A DNA stretch of 64,000 nucleotides, from assembly GCF_001475545.1 (NCBI RefSeq), contig NZ_LDQC01000076.1, positions 1 through 64,000 of the forward strand. The letters run 5' to 3'. The notes beneath the pieces were generated by a model. It worked only from the letters and a program-made list of their open reading frames with translations, was not told the DNA's origin and ran no database searches. Position numbers and translations under genes: made by a program. The DNA comes from Curtobacterium luteum. GTDB lineage: Bacteria > Actinomycetota > Actinomycetes > Actinomycetales > Microbacteriaceae. This document shows, in pieces, positions 17,415 to 29,939 of the stretch. Each line of letters opens with the position of its first letter. Position 1 is the first letter of the stretch.

Positions 17415-18629
17415 CTAGACGGTGGCGGGGACGAGTCCTGCCGCGGCGCGCAGTTCCTCGACGCGGTCGAGCTGCTCCCAGGTGAAGCCGGGGAGCTCGC
17501 GACCGAAGTGGCCGTACGTCGCCGTGGTGGCGTAGCGCGGCTTGAGGAGGTCGAGGTCGCGGATGATCGCCGCGGGACGGAGGTCGAACACCCGCAGGAT
17601 CGCGGCCTCGATCGTGGCGTCGTCGACGTGGCCGGTCCCGAAGGACTCGACGTACAGTCCGACGGGCTTGGCACGGCCGATCGCGTAGGCCACCTGGACC
17701 TCGAGCCGGTCGGCGAGGCCCGCGGCGACGGCATTCTTCGCGACCCAGCGCAGCGCGTACGCGGCCGAGCGGTCGACCTTCGACGGGTCCTTGCCGGAGA
17801 ACGCGCCGCCGCCGTGCCGGGAGGCACCGCCGTAGGTGTCGACGATCACCTTGCGCCCGGTGAGCCCGGCATCGCCCTGGGGGCCGCCGATCTCGAAGCG
17901 GCCGGTCGGGTTCACGATGACGTCGACGTGCGACGAGTCGAGCTCGACCTGCGCGAGGACCGGACGGATCACGTGCTCGGTGACGTCAGCGGTCAGCTGC
18001 TCGAGCGTCACGCTGGGCGCGTGCTGCGTCGAGAGCACGACGGTCTCGACGGTCTTCGGCACGACGCCGTCGTAGCCGACCGTGACCTGCGTCTTGCCGT
18101 CGGGGCGGAGGTACGGCAGCTCGCCCGCCTTCCGGACCGCGGCGAGGCGCTCGGCCAGCCGGTGCGCGAGCCAGATCGCGACGGGCATGTACTCGGGGGT
18201 CTCGTTCGTCGCGAAGCCGAACATGATGCCCTGGTCACCCGCACCCTGGCGGTCGAGCGGGTCGACACCGGCACCGGAGCGGCTGTCGAGCGACTCGTCG
18301 ACGCCCTGTGCGATGTCCGGCGACTGCGCCCCGATCGACACCTCGACACCGCACGTGCGGCCGTCGAAGGAGACCTCGGACGAGTTGTACCCGATGCCCG
18401 TGATGACGTCGCGGACCAGCTTCGGGATCTCGACGTAGCCGGAGGTGGTGACCTCACCGGCGACGTGCACGAGACCGGTGGTCACCATGGTCTCGACGGC
18501 GACGCGCGCGTGCGGGTCGACCGCGAGCAGCGCGTCGAGGATGGTGTCCGAGATCTGGTCGCAGATCTTGTCGGGGTGCCCCTCGGTCACCGACTCGGAC
18601 GTGAAGAGGCGCAGGTTGCTCGTCGTCAC
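17415..18629 (-). CDS. metK: S-adenosylmethionine synthetase
   Basis: MetK makes SAM from methionine and ATP. The 404-residue enzyme shows [19 protein letters not shown], the ATP/metal loop [31 protein letters not shown] and the C-terminal GHFGRE. The start GTG-ACG-ACG is 5 nt from the rpoZ stop. In mycobacteria and streptomycetes coaBC (dfp) lies between rpoZ and metK; here it is absent. No SAM riboswitch was seen. Confidence 0.97.
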   Translation of the reverse strand: MTTSNLRLFTSESVTEGHPDKICDQISDTILDALLAVDPHARVAVETMVTTGLVHVAGEVTTSGYVEIPKLVRDVITGIGYNSSEVSFDGRTCGVEVSIGAQSPDIAQGVDESLDSRSGAGVDPLDRQGAGDQGIMFGFATNETPEYMPVAIWLAHRLAERLAAVRKAGELPYLRPDGKTQVTVGYDGVVPKTVETVVLSTQHAPSVTLEQLTADVTEHVIRPVLAQVELDSSHVDVIVNPTGRFEIGGPQGDAGLTGRKVIVDTYGGASRHGGGAFSGKDPSKVDRSAAYALRWVAKNAVAAGLADRLEVQVAYAIGRAKPVGLYVESFGTGHVDDATIEAAILRVFDLRPAAIIRDLDLLKPRYATTATYGHFGRELPGFTWEQLDRVEELRAAAGLVPATV

Positions 18630-18634
18630 CGGGA

Positions 18635-18898
18635 TCAGTCGGTGGGCTGCTGCTGCTTGGTGACCGTCAGCTTGTCCTCGTTGATCTCGTGGAGCGCGAC
18701 GGAGAGCGGCTTGTCGTCGATGGTCGAGTCGACGAGCGGACCGACGTTGTCGAAGAGCGAGCCCTCGTGCAGGTCGGCGTAGTAGTCGTTGATCTGGCGG
18801 GCGCGCTTCGACGCGAAGATCACGAGCGCGTACTTCGACTCGACCTTGGCGAGCAGGTCGTCGATGGGCGGGTCGATGATGCCCTGGGGGTTGGCCAT
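18635..18898 (-). CDS. rpoZ: DNA-directed RNA polymerase omega subunit
   Basis: Omega (87 residues) helps assemble RNA polymerase by holding the beta' C-terminus. [20 protein letters not shown] and [11 protein letters not shown] are the conserved core. A clear AGGAG ribosome site precedes the ATG. It follows gmk by 36 bp, a position conserved across actinobacteria. Confidence 0.96.
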   Translation of the reverse strand: MANPQGIIDPPIDDLLAKVESKYALVIFASKRARQINDYYADLHEGSLFDNVGPLVDSTIDDKPLSVALHEINEDKLTVTKQQQPTD

Positions 18899-18934
18899 GG
18901 TGTCTCCTGTCGAGGGAAGAATGCTTCTCGCCCG

Positions 18935-19855
18935 TCAGGGCGCAGTGAACAAGTCTACGACTTCGTGTGCCGCGGTGCTGACATCGGAGTTCACGATCTT
19001 CACGTCGAACTCGTCCTGAGCGGCGAGTTCGACCTTCGCGGTCTCGAGTCGTCGCGCCTGTTCCTCCGCGGACTCGGTACCGCGGCCGATGAGCCGACGC
19101 ACCAGTTCCTCCCACGTGGGCGGCAGCAGGAACACGAGCACCGCCTCGGGCATGGCGTCCTTCACCTGACGGGCGCCCTGCAGGTCGATCTCGAGCATCA
19201 CGCGGTCCCCGGCGTCGAGCGCTCGGTCGATCGGCGGACGCGGCGTGCCGTAGCGGTACGAGTTGTGCACGGTCGCCCACTCGAGCAGTTCGCGGTCGCG
19301 GATCATCCGGTCGAACTCGGCGTCGTCCACGAAGTAGTAGTGCACGCCGTCGACCTCGCCCGGGCGGGGCTTCCGGGTCGTCGCGGACACGCTGAGGTTC
19401 ACGTCCGGGAAGTGCTCGCGGATGTACGCGCTCACGGTGCCCTTGCCGACGGCCGTCGGACCGGCGAGCACGACGAGCTTCGACGCCGTGCGCCGCTGCC
19501 CGCGGGCGGCGAGCCAGTCCGCCAGCGCCGAACGCTGCCGGACCCCGAGTCCGCCGAGCCGCTTCGACGACGCGATCCGCAGCGTCCGCATCACGGAGTC
19601 CGCGCGCGCCGGGCCGATGCCGGGCAGCGACGTCAGGAGGTCGCGGACGCGGAGGGACTTCTCCGCCGGGGCGTCCTCGTCGGACCACGCGGCCCGGGCG
19701 ACCTCGAGCGGCGTGCGCTCACCCGCGACGATCGCGGCCTTCACCGCTGCTCGGGCGCGTCGCGCCGCCACCGCGGCCTGCGCGGCGGCGACCCGGTCGA
19801 CCTCTGGCGGGTTGCGGTGGGCCGGCAGCTGCTCGCGTCCGGTCTCGTCCGTCAC
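18935..19855 (-). CDS. gmk: mIHF (actinobacterial integration host factor)-guanylate kinase fusion
   Basis: A 306-residue two-domain protein. Residues about 22-117 match actinobacterial mIHF, a nucleoid DNA-binding protein: [32 protein letters not shown] (helix-two-turn-helix) and [18 protein letters not shown]. Residues about 126-306 are guanylate kinase, which phosphorylates GMP, with P-loop GPTAVGKGT (132-140), [20 protein letters not shown] and [11 protein letters not shown]. In mycobacteria these are adjacent separate genes; here there is one frame with no internal stop. The GTG start overlaps the pyrF stop. An internal start giving a free kinase cannot be excluded. Confidence 0.93.
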   Translation of the reverse strand: MTDETGREQLPAHRNPPEVDRVAAAQAAVAARRARAAVKAAIVAGERTPLEVARAAWSDEDAPAEKSLRVRDLLTSLPGIGPARADSVMRTLRIASSKRLGGLGVRQRSALADWLAARGQRRTASKLVVLAGPTAVGKGTVSAYIREHFPDVNLSVSATTRKPRPGEVDGVHYYFVDDAEFDRMIRDRELLEWATVHNSYRYGTPRPPIDRALDAGDRVMLEIDLQGARQVKDAMPEAVLVFLLPPTWEELVRRLIGRGTESAEEQARRLETAKVELAAQDEFDVKIVNSDVSTAAHEVVDLFTAP

Positions 19856-20735
19856 GCCGCGGCTCCCAGTGCTGCGGCGATCCGGTCGGCACGGTCGGCG
19901 ACGAGCGCGGCGACGCCGTCCGGGCCGTCGACGAGCAGGCCGCGCGACTCGTTCACGAGCACCTGCCCGGCGCGCGAGCCGTACAGTGCGCGGAGGTCCT
20001 CGATGCGGGCACCCTGCGCGCCGAAGCCCGGTGCGAGCACCGGCGCGGTGCCGATGTCGTCGCCCGAGATCCCGAAGTCGTCGAGGTCGAGGGTCGCGCC
20101 GAGCACGAGCCCGACGTCCCCGAGGGGCGCGTCGCCCGCGGTCCGGTTGTCGTCTGCCACGTCCTCGACGATACCGGCCGCCACGGTCCGCCCGGCACGC
20201 GGCCCCTCCGCGAGCACGGCGGTCTGCAGCACGCGCGCCTCGGGGTTGCTCGTCGCCGCGAGCACGAAGACCCCGGCGCCGTTCGCCCGCGCGGTGTCGA
20301 TCGTGCCGCGGAGCGATCCGTAGCCGAGGTACGGCGACACGGTCATCGCGTCGGCCCGGAACGGCCCGTCGCGGTCGACCCAGGCCTCCGCGTAGTCGTC
20401 ACCGGTGCTGCCGATGTCGCCACGCTTCACGTCGGCGACGACCAGGAGGCCCGCATCGCGCGCCCGACGCAGGGTCGCGTCGAGCGCGCGGTAGCCCGCC
20501 ACCCCCGCGGCCTCGAAGAACGCGATCTGCGGCTTCACGATCGACGCGCGGCCGGCAGCCGCGTCGACCAGGGTCGCGCCGAAGGCGGTCAATCCCTGCT
20601 CGTCGCGGCCGAGCCCCCACGCCGCCAGGGTGGCGGCGTGGGGGTCGATGCCGACGCACAGTGCGGAACGCGACGCCATGGCGTCCGCGAGCCGGACGCC
20701 GAAGGGGGTCGGGCCTCCCGGCTGTGCCACCGGGC

Positions 20736-20739
<4 letters not shown>
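19852..20739 (-). CDS. pyrF: Orotidine 5'-phosphate decarboxylase
   Basis: PyrF decarboxylates OMP to UMP, the last step of de novo pyrimidine synthesis. The 295-residue length and [37 protein letters not shown] (catalytic Asp-Lys-Asp) and [11 protein letters not shown] mark the long actinobacterial type. The GTG at 20739 overlaps the carB stop (GTGA); a GTG at 20730 is an alternative. It closes the pyrimidine gene set. Confidence 0.95.
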
Positions 20740-24013
<3,274 letters not shown>

Positions 24014-24014
<1 letters not shown>

Positions 24015-25213
24015 CAGTTGGCTTCCTTGGTGACGTCGGCTGCGGGGGTCGTGGCGTCGGCGGTGGCCGCGTCGAGCGGCCGGCCGTCACGTCGGGCACG
24101 GACGAGGTCCGCGAACCGGTCGAACAGGTACATCGAGTCGTGCGGGCCGGCCGCCGCCTCGGGGTGGTACTGCACGCTGAACGCGGGGACGTCGAGCGCG
24201 CGGAGGCCCTCGACCACGTTGTCGTTCAGGGAGTAGTGGGAGACCTCGACGCGGCCGAACCCGGCGGGCGACTCGATGACCTCGCCGAGGGGCGCGTCGA
24301 CCGCGAAGCCGTGGTTCTGGCTCGTGATCTCGACCTTGCCCGTCGTGGTGTCGAGCACGGGCTGGTTGATGCCGCGGTGGCCGAACGGCAGCTTGTACGT
24401 GCCGAAGCCGAGCGCGCGGCCGAGGAGCTGGTTGCCGAAGCAGATGCCGAAGAACGGACGACCGGTCTTCAGCGACTCCTGCAGCAGCGACACCTGCGCG
24501 TCGCTCGCGGCGGGGTCGCCGGGGCCGTTCGAGTAGAAGAGGGCGTCGGGATCGAGCTCCTGCAGCGCCGACGCGGTGAGGTCCTGCGGCACGACGTGCA
24601 CCTCGAACCCGCGCTCGGCGAGGTAGCGCGTGGTGGATGCCTTGACGCCGAGGTCGAGCACGGCCAGTCGGCCGATCTGCTCACCGACCGCGGGGACCAC
24701 GTAGGTCTCGGGGGTGGACACGACCGAGGAGAAGCTCGCCCCGGCCATGCCGGCCTGCTCGCGGACGGCCGCGAGCTGCTCGTCCGCCGACAGGTCCGCC
24801 TCGGGGCCGCTGAACACGCCGCCCTTCATCGCGCCCGCGTCGCGGATCCGGCGGGTGAGCGCCCGGGTGTCGACCCCGGCGATGCCCACGATGCCGTCGC
24901 GGACGAGGTGGTCGTCGAGCGTCGCGTTCGCGCGGTGGTTCGACACGATGCGGCTGGGGTCGCGCACCACGTAGCCGGCCACCCAGATGCGGCGGGACTC
25001 GGGGTCCTCGTCGTTCACACCCGTGTTGCCGATGTGCGGCGCGGTCTGCACCACGATCTGCCCGGCGTAGGACGGGTCGGTCAGCGTCTCCTGGTAGCCG
25101 GTCATGCCGGTCGCGAAGACCACCTCACCCAGGGATCGGCCTCGGGCACCGTACGCCCGTCCCTCGTAGCGGGTGCCGTCCTCGAGGACCAGTAGGGCCC
25201 GTTCGCGTGTCAT
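24014..25213 (-). CDS. carA: Carbamoyl-phosphate synthase, small (glutaminase) subunit
   Basis: CarA releases ammonia from glutamine and channels it to CarB. The 399-residue protein has the N-terminal small-subunit domain ([20 protein letters not shown]) and a class I glutaminase with the nucleophile elbow [15 protein letters not shown] and the catalytic His-Glu pair in [13 protein letters not shown]. Its ATG touches the stop of the PH-like membrane gene by one base, within the pyrR-pyrF operon. Confidence 0.97.
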
Positions 25214-25758
25214 CAGTTCGTCCCTTCGCCCGCGGTGTGCGGGTGCTCGTGCTTCGTCGTCGGTCCCTGCAGGGCGGCGAGTGCTGCTGCCGCGTCGCCC
25301 TCCGGGAACCGGAAGTAGGTGTCGAGGTCCGTCGCACCTGCGGCGCCGGTCGCCGTCCATCGCAGACGGACCAGTCCCCCGGGCTCGACCACACGGTCGA
25401 TGGCCCACGTGGCGCGGTCGGCGCCGCGGACGGCGTCGGCCGCGACCCAGCGGTCGGGTGCCCCGGCGTGGTGCATGACCACGCCGCGCTCGTGGACGCT
25501 CACGCCCCCGCGGCCCCGGAAGCCGAGCCCGCCGGCGGTGATGCGCTCCAGCGGTTGGTCGGCGCGGGTCGTCGCGACCGTGAAGCCGTCCCACGACCCG
25601 ACCTGCGGACCCGGGTCGGCCGGGACCGGGACGGGAGGCACGGCACCCGCCTGCGCGCGGCTCCGGGTCCGCCACGTGCGCGCCATCGCGAGGAACAGCA
25701 GGGCCACCAGGAGGAGGATGACTCCCCCGGTGAGCCACCGGGCGGCGTCGCCGCTCAC
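25213..25758 (-). CDS. Single-pass membrane protein with PH-like domain, in the pyr operon
   Basis: A 181-residue protein with one membrane helix (about 8-26), a Pro-rich linker and a beta-rich C-terminal domain ([14 protein letters not shown] to YFRFPEGD) resembling bacterial PH-like folds. Mycobacteria carry a comparable membrane gene between pyrC and carA (Rv1382); the function is unknown. The GTG start overlaps the pyrC stop. The linker (residues 39-43) is encoded by a GACGGGAGGCACGG half-repeat in the same reading frame as in rsmB. Confidence 0.85.
   Translation of the reverse strand: MSGDAARWLTGGVILLLVALLFLAMARTWRTRSRAQAGAVPPVPVPADPGPQVGSWDGFTVATTRADQPLERITAGGLGFRGRGGVSVHERGVVMHHAGAPDRWVAADAVRGADRATWAIDRVVEPGGLVRLRWTATGAAGATDLDTYFRFPEGDAAAALAALQGPTTKHEHPHTAGEGTN
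25629..25643 (+). repeat. GACGGGAGGC half-site inside the PH-like gene
   Basis: GGACGGGAGGCACGG. Read on the minus strand it lies in frame and gives AVPPV (GAVPPV with the preceding residue), close to GTVPPV from the rsmB copy. Confidence 0.6.
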
Positions 25759-27134
25759 CGTGCAGCCTCGCGGGCCGCGGCCGCGTGCGCCGCGACCGTC
25801 TCGGCGGCGCGCGCCGCGACGGTCTCGTCGTCGACGACGGCGCCGTCGAGCACGGTCGGGTAGCCGTGGTGGAACGTGGCGACGACCCGGCCCGGCAGGC
25901 GCATGCCGAGGTACGGCGAGTTCTGCGACTGGCCGGCGAGGTCGGTCACGGCGAAGTCCCGCGACGCGTTCGGGTCGTACAGCGTGACCTCGGCCGGAGC
26001 GCCCTCGACCACGCCGTGGCCGTGTCCGTCGACCTGGCCGATGCGCGCCGGTGCTTCCGAGAGGACGCGGGCGACGTCCGACCACGCGAGCTGGCCGGAG
26101 TCGACCACGGCGGATTGGACGACGCTCAGCGCGGACTCGAGACCGACCATGCCGTTCGCGGCGGCGGGCCACTCGCAGCACTTCGCCTCGGCGGTGTGCG
26201 GCGCGTGGTCGGTGGCGACGATGTCGATCGTGCCGTCGGCGAGGGCGGCCCGGAGTGCCTCGACGTCCTCGCGGGCGCGGAGTGGCGGGTTGACCTTGTA
26301 CCGGGCGTCGTACCCCGGCGCGCCGTCGACCCCGGCGATGAGGTCCTCGGTGAGCACGAGGTGGTGCGGCGTGACCTCGGCGGTGACGTGGATCCCGCGG
26401 GACTTCGCCCAGCGGATGACCTCGACGCTGCCGGCGGTCGAGACGTGGCAGACGTGCAGCCGTGCGCCGACGTGGTCGGCGAGCAGGACGTCGCGGGCGA
26501 TGATGGCCTCTTCCGCGACGGCCGGCCAACCGGCGAGCCCGAGCTCCGACGAGAGTCGGCCCTCGTTCATCTGGGCGCCGATCGTGAGCCGGGGTTCCTG
26601 GGCGTGCTGCGCGATGACGCCGCCGAAGCCCTTGACGTACTCGAGTGCCCGGCGCATGAGCAGCGGGTCCGCGACGCAGGAGCCGTCGTCCGAGAACACC
26701 CGGACACGCGCACGGCTCGTCGCCATCGCACCGATCTCCGACAGGTGCGTGCCCTGCAGGCCCTGCGACACCGCGCCGATCGGGCGGACCGTGACGTAGC
26801 CCGCGTCGTCCCCGAGCGCCTGCACCTGCTCGACCACGCCGGCGGTGTCCGCCACCGGGTTCGAGTTCGCCATCGCGTTCACGGCGGTGAAGCCACCGGC
26901 GGCCGCCGCGCGCGACCCGGTGCGGACCGTCTCGGACTCCTCGCCGCCGGGCTCTCGGAGGTGGGTGTGCAGGTCCACGAGGCCGGGCAGGGCGATCAGG
27001 CCGTCCGCGTCGACGACCGTCGCCCCGGCCGCGTCGAGACCGGACCCGACCGCGGTGATGCGTCGTGCCTCCAGGCGGATGTCGGCACGCGTGCCGTCGA
27101 CCAGTTGCGCGCCGCGGATGAGGTGGGCGGTCAT
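25755..27134 (-). CDS. pyrC: Dihydroorotase
   Basis: PyrC cyclises carbamoyl-aspartate to dihydroorotate. The 459-residue length and [16 protein letters not shown] (metal His pair), [17 protein letters not shown] and [12 protein letters not shown] identify the active, zinc-dependent long form used by actinobacteria. It overlaps pyrB upstream and the PH-like gene downstream by 4 nt each. Confidence 0.97.
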   Translation of the reverse strand: MTAHLIRGAQLVDGTRADIRLEARRITAVGSGLDAAGATVVDADGLIALPGLVDLHTHLREPGGEESETVRTGSRAAAAGGFTAVNAMANSNPVADTAGVVEQVQALGDDAGYVTVRPIGAVSQGLQGTHLSEIGAMATSRARVRVFSDDGSCVADPLLMRRALEYVKGFGGVIAQHAQEPRLTIGAQMNEGRLSSELGLAGWPAVAEEAIIARDVLLADHVGARLHVCHVSTAGSVEVIRWAKSRGIHVTAEVTPHHLVLTEDLIAGVDGAPGYDARYKVNPPLRAREDVEALRAALADGTIDIVATDHAPHTAEAKCCEWPAAANGMVGLESALSVVQSAVVDSGQLAWSDVARVLSEAPARIGQVDGHGHGVVEGAPAEVTLYDPNASRDFAVTDLAGQSQNSPYLGMRLPGRVVATFHHGYPTVLDGAVVDDETVAARAAETVAAHAAAAREAAR

Positions 27135-28093
27135 GCGACGGACTCCTTCGCGTCGTGGTCGCCCGTCAGGGCGAGGTAGAGGACGGCCATGCGGACGCTC
27201 ACGCCGTTGGCGACCTGCTCGACGACCGTCGAGCGCGGGTCGTCGGCGGCGACGCCGGCGATCTCGAGGCCGCGGTTCATCGGGCCGGGGTGCATGATCA
27301 GCGTGCGCTCGGGGAGCGCCGCGGCGCGCGCTGCCGTGAGGCCGAAGTGCCGCGTGTACTCGCGCTCGTTCGGGAAGAACGCGTCGTGCATGCGCTCCTG
27401 CTGGATGCGGAGCAGCATCACGACGTCGGGGTCCTCGGCGAGGGCGACGTCGAGGTCGTGGTGGACCGCGGCACCGAACGGGCGGTCGACGGCGGGCAGC
27501 AGCGTCGGCGGGGCGACGAACGTGACCTCGGCGCCGAGCGTGCGGAGGAGCCAGGCGTTGCTGCGTGCCACACGGCTGTGCAGGACGTCGCCGACGATCG
27601 CGACGCGGACGCCGTCGAGGCCCTGGCCCCGGCTGGCCGCACGGTGCAGGCGGCGGCGCATCGTGAAGGCGTCGAGCAGGGCCTGCGTCGGGTGCTCGTG
27701 CGTGCCGTCCCCGGCGTTGACGACCGGCACGTCGATCCAGTCCGCGTCCGCGAGCACCCGCGGGGCGCCGGACGCGCCGTGACGCATCACGATGCCGTCG
27801 ATGCCCATCGCGCCGAGGGTCTGGACGGTGTCCTTCAGGGACTCGCCCTTCGAGACGCTCGACCCCTTCGCCGCGAAGTTGATGACGTCGGCGGAGAGCC
27901 GTTTGGCGGCTGCCTCGAACGAGATGCGGGTGCGGGTGGAGTCCTCGAAGAAGAGGTTCACGACCGTCTTGCCGCGGAGGGCCGGGAGCTTCCGGACCTC
28001 GCGGGTGTTGACCTCGGCCATCTCCTCGGCGACGTCGAGGATGTGGACGGCCTCGGCGCGGGAGAGGTCGGCGGTGGAGAGGAGGTGGCGCAT
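27131..28093 (-). CDS. pyrB: Aspartate carbamoyltransferase, catalytic chain
   Basis: PyrB joins carbamoyl phosphate and aspartate, the committed pyrimidine step. In its 320 residues, [19 protein letters not shown] is the carbamoyl-phosphate site (STRTR), and [15 protein letters not shown] and [11 protein letters not shown] complete the active site. No regulatory pyrI is present, so control is probably through PyrR. The ATG touches the pyrR stop. Confidence 0.97.
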   Translation of the reverse strand: MRHLLSTADLSRAEAVHILDVAEEMAEVNTREVRKLPALRGKTVVNLFFEDSTRTRISFEAAAKRLSADVINFAAKGSSVSKGESLKDTVQTLGAMGIDGIVMRHGASGAPRVLADADWIDVPVVNAGDGTHEHPTQALLDAFTMRRRLHRAASRGQGLDGVRVAIVGDVLHSRVARSNAWLLRTLGAEVTFVAPPTLLPAVDRPFGAAVHHDLDVALAEDPDVVMLLRIQQERMHDAFFPNEREYTRHFGLTAARAAALPERTLIMHPGPMNRGLEIAGVAADDPRSTVVEQVANGVSVRMAVLYLALTGDHDAKESVA

Positions 28094-28668
28094 CAGGAGT
28101 CGCCCCCCGGCTGCTGTGCCTCAGGCTGCTCGATGACGACCTCGTCGGTGCCGTCCGTCTCGGTCAGCCGCAGCGTGACCCGCTCGTCCGAGGCCGTCGG
28201 CAGGTTCTTGCCCACGTGGTCCGCGCGGATCGGGAGCTGGCGGTGGCCCCGGTCGACGAGCACGGCGAGCCGGACGGCGCGCGGCCGACCGATGCCCTGC
28301 AGCGCGTCGAGCGCAGCCCGGACGGTGCGGCCGGAGTACAGCACGTCGTCGACGAGCACGACGACCTTGCCGTCGATGCCGCTCGTGGGGATCGTGGTCC
28401 GGTGCGGCGCCCGCCCGATGCCGTGACCGAGGTCGTCACGGTGCATCGTCACGTCGAGGGTGCCGAGCCGCTGGTCGCGGTCGGCAGCCCAGTCGGGCTC
28501 GATGTCGGACAGGATCGCCGAGAGGCGCTCCGCCAGGACGGCACCCCGTGTCGGGATGCCCAGGAGCACGAGGTCCGAGGCGCCGTGGTTTGCCTCGAGG
28601 ATCTCGTGCGCGATGCGTGTCAGAGCACGCGTGATGTCGGTGTTCTGCAGGACCGTTCGGGTACCCAC
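28093..28668 (-). CDS. pyrR: PyrR bifunctional regulator / uracil phosphoribosyltransferase
   Basis: PyrR binds pyr mRNA when UMP is high and also has weak UPRT activity. The 191-residue protein has the PRPP loop [19 protein letters not shown] and the RNA-binding side typical of the family ([27 protein letters not shown]). GTG start with a strong AAGGAGG ribosome site that is part of a PyrR-type RNA element (28674-28709), predicting self-repression. First gene of pyrR-pyrB-pyrC-PH-carA-carB-pyrF. Confidence 0.96.
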   Translation of the reverse strand: MGTRTVLQNTDITRALTRIAHEILEANHGASDLVLLGIPTRGAVLAERLSAILSDIEPDWAADRDQRLGTLDVTMHRDDLGHGIGRAPHRTTIPTSGIDGKVVVLVDDVLYSGRTVRAALDALQGIGRPRAVRLAVLVDRGHRQLPIRADHVGKNLPTASDERVTLRLTETDGTDEVVIEQPEAQQPGGDS

Positions 28669-28673
28669 GCCGA

Positions 28674-28709
28674 CCTCCTTCCCCGCCTCACCGGACGGAC
28701 TTAAAGGAC
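28674..28709 (-). promoter_or_regulatory. PyrR-binding RNA element overlapping the pyrR ribosome site
   Basis: On the minus strand the leader reads CCTTTAA, then CCG-UCCGGUGAGG-CGG, then GAAGGAGG. This matches the known PyrR element: lower stem CCUU/AAGG, UUUAA/GA internal bulge, three-pair upper stem and terminal UCCNGNGAGG. Its 3' side contains the Shine-Dalgarno of pyrR, so PyrR binding should block translation, as reported for mycobacteria. No terminator is visible in the 57-nt leader. Confidence 0.85.
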
Positions 28710-28722
28710 GCTGACGTGGACA

Positions 28723-28728
28723 ACCCTA
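28723..28728 (-). promoter_or_regulatory. Candidate -10 box for the pyr operon
   Basis: TAGGGT on the minus strand. Its first three bases are the nusB stop codon. A start near 28716 would place the PyrR element at the very 5' end of the mRNA. No clear -35 was seen. Confidence 0.45.
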
Positions 28729-29202
28729 CCGGGACTCCTGGCCCCCTGCGACCGTCCGACCGGACGGTGCATCCTGCTGCTTCGACCCGGGGGCCCGACC
28801 GCCGGCGACGGCGCCGAGCACACCGTTGACGAAGCCCGCGGACTCCTCGGTGGAGAGGGACTGCGCCAGTTCGACGGCCTCGGCGATCGCGACGGCGTCG
28901 GGCACCTCGCTGTTGAAGCGGAGCTCCCACACGCCCATGCGGAGGATGCAGCGGTCGAGCACCGGCATGCGGGCGATCGACCACCCCTGGGCGTGGTCGA
29001 CGATCACGGAGTCGATCTCGTGCCGCGCCTCGTCCACTCCCGTGACGATCTGCCGGGCGTAGTCCCAGCTCGACGCACGCTCGGGCTGGTCGAGGTGCCG
29101 GACGGTCTCGGTCGCGAGGACGTCCGCGATCGGCAGCTCGCGGACCTCCGCCACGTACAGCATGTCGAGGGCGCGCTTGCGGGCCTTCGAACGAGCACTC
29201 AT
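28726..29202 (-). CDS. nusB: Transcription antitermination factor NusB
   Basis: NusB, with NusE/S10, binds boxA RNA in rRNA antitermination. The core (about 1-135) is typical: SARSKARKRALDMLYVAEVR, WSIARMPVLDRCILRMGVWEL, DAVAIAEAVELAQSLSTEESAGFVNGVL. The last ~20 residues are a disordered tail. It follows efp by 10 bp, an order conserved in actinobacteria. Confidence 0.96.
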   Translation of the reverse strand: MSARSKARKRALDMLYVAEVRELPIADVLATETVRHLDQPERASSWDYARQIVTGVDEARHEIDSVIVDHAQGWSIARMPVLDRCILRMGVWELRFNSEVPDAVAIAEAVELAQSLSTEESAGFVNGVLGAVAGGRAPGSKQQDAPSGRTVAGGQESR

Positions 29203-29212
29203 ACGGCGTCGC

Positions 29213-29776
29213 CTAGTTGTTCACGCGGCCGAGGAAGCTGCCGTCGCGCGTGTCGATCTTCACGGTGGTGCCGTTCTCCAGGTACAGCGGGACCTGGATG
29301 CGGTGACCGGTCGCGATGATCGTCGCGTCCTTCGTGCCACCGGAGGAGCGGTCGCCCTGGAGACCCGGCTCGGTCTCGACCTCGGTGACGATCGACGTCG
29401 GGAGCTCGATGTACAGCGGGTTGCCCTCGTTCATCGCGATGGTGACCATGGCGGACTCGAGGAGGTAGTTCTTCGCGTCGCCGACGACGGTCTCCGAGAC
29501 GGGGATCTGGTCGTAGGTGTCGGTGTCCATGAACACGTACGACTCGCCGTCCTGGTACAGGTACTGGTAGTCGCGACGGTCGACGGTCGCGGTGTCGATC
29601 TTGGCGCCCGCGTTGAAGGTGCGGTCGACGACCTTGCCGGAGACGACGTTCTTGAGCTTCGTGCGGACGAACGCACCGCCCTTGCCCGGCTTGACGTGCT
29701 GGAACTCGACGACCGACCAGAGCTGGCCGTCGATGATGAGAACGGCGCCGTTCTTGATGTCAGTGGTGCTCGCCAT
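29213..29776 (-). CDS. efp: Elongation factor P
   Basis: EF-P relieves ribosome stalling at proline stretches. The 187-residue, three-domain protein has the acceptor loop [12 protein letters not shown] with a lysine at the tip. No epmA/epmB or ymfI-like modification gene is nearby, so the residue may act unmodified, as in other actinobacteria. The -10 at 29867-29872 gives a leader of about 80 nt. The window is rich in proline-stretch proteins (InfB, MltG). Confidence 0.97.
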   Translation of the reverse strand: MASTTDIKNGAVLIIDGQLWSVVEFQHVKPGKGGAFVRTKLKNVVSGKVVDRTFNAGAKIDTATVDRRDYQYLYQDGESYVFMDTDTYDQIPVSETVVGDAKNYLLESAMVTIAMNEGNPLYIELPTSIVTEVETEPGLQGDRSSGGTKDATIIATGHRIQVPLYLENGTTVKIDTRDGSFLGRVNN

Positions 29777-29866
29777 GGGTCTTCCGTTCGATGGTGTTGT
29801 GAAGGTCTCGCGGGCACTGCGGCCCGGCGCGGCGGTCGCTGGCCGGATCGGCGCGACGCCCCGACG

Positions 29867-29872
29867 AGTGTA
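29867..29872 (-). promoter_or_regulatory. Candidate -10 box for efp-nusB
   Basis: TACACT on the minus strand in the 163-bp gap between efp and the UbiB-like gene, about 90 nt before the efp ATG. No good -35 was seen. Nothing else was recognised in this gap. Confidence 0.4.
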
Positions 29873-29939
29873 GCGGACGGGGTCCCGCTGCCGGACGCGG
29901 CTGCGTCGGGCCGGGCCGCGGAGACTCCGGACCGTCCGA

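Noticed and set aside
17406-18640. SAM riboswitch before metK, or glycine/threonine riboswitch before tdh
   Set aside because: metK begins 5 bp after rpoZ, leaving no room, and the region before tdh shows no known riboswitch core.
15042-18782. A 1246-codon open frame on the + strand
   Set aside because: It lies opposite priA, metK and rpoZ, which have clear family motifs. Long antisense frames are expected in high-GC coding DNA and the product is Arg/Asp-rich without domains.
20711-20722. Repeat copy near the pyrF start
   Set aside because: GGGCCTCCCGGC matches only the inner GGGAGGC; too short to assign to the family.
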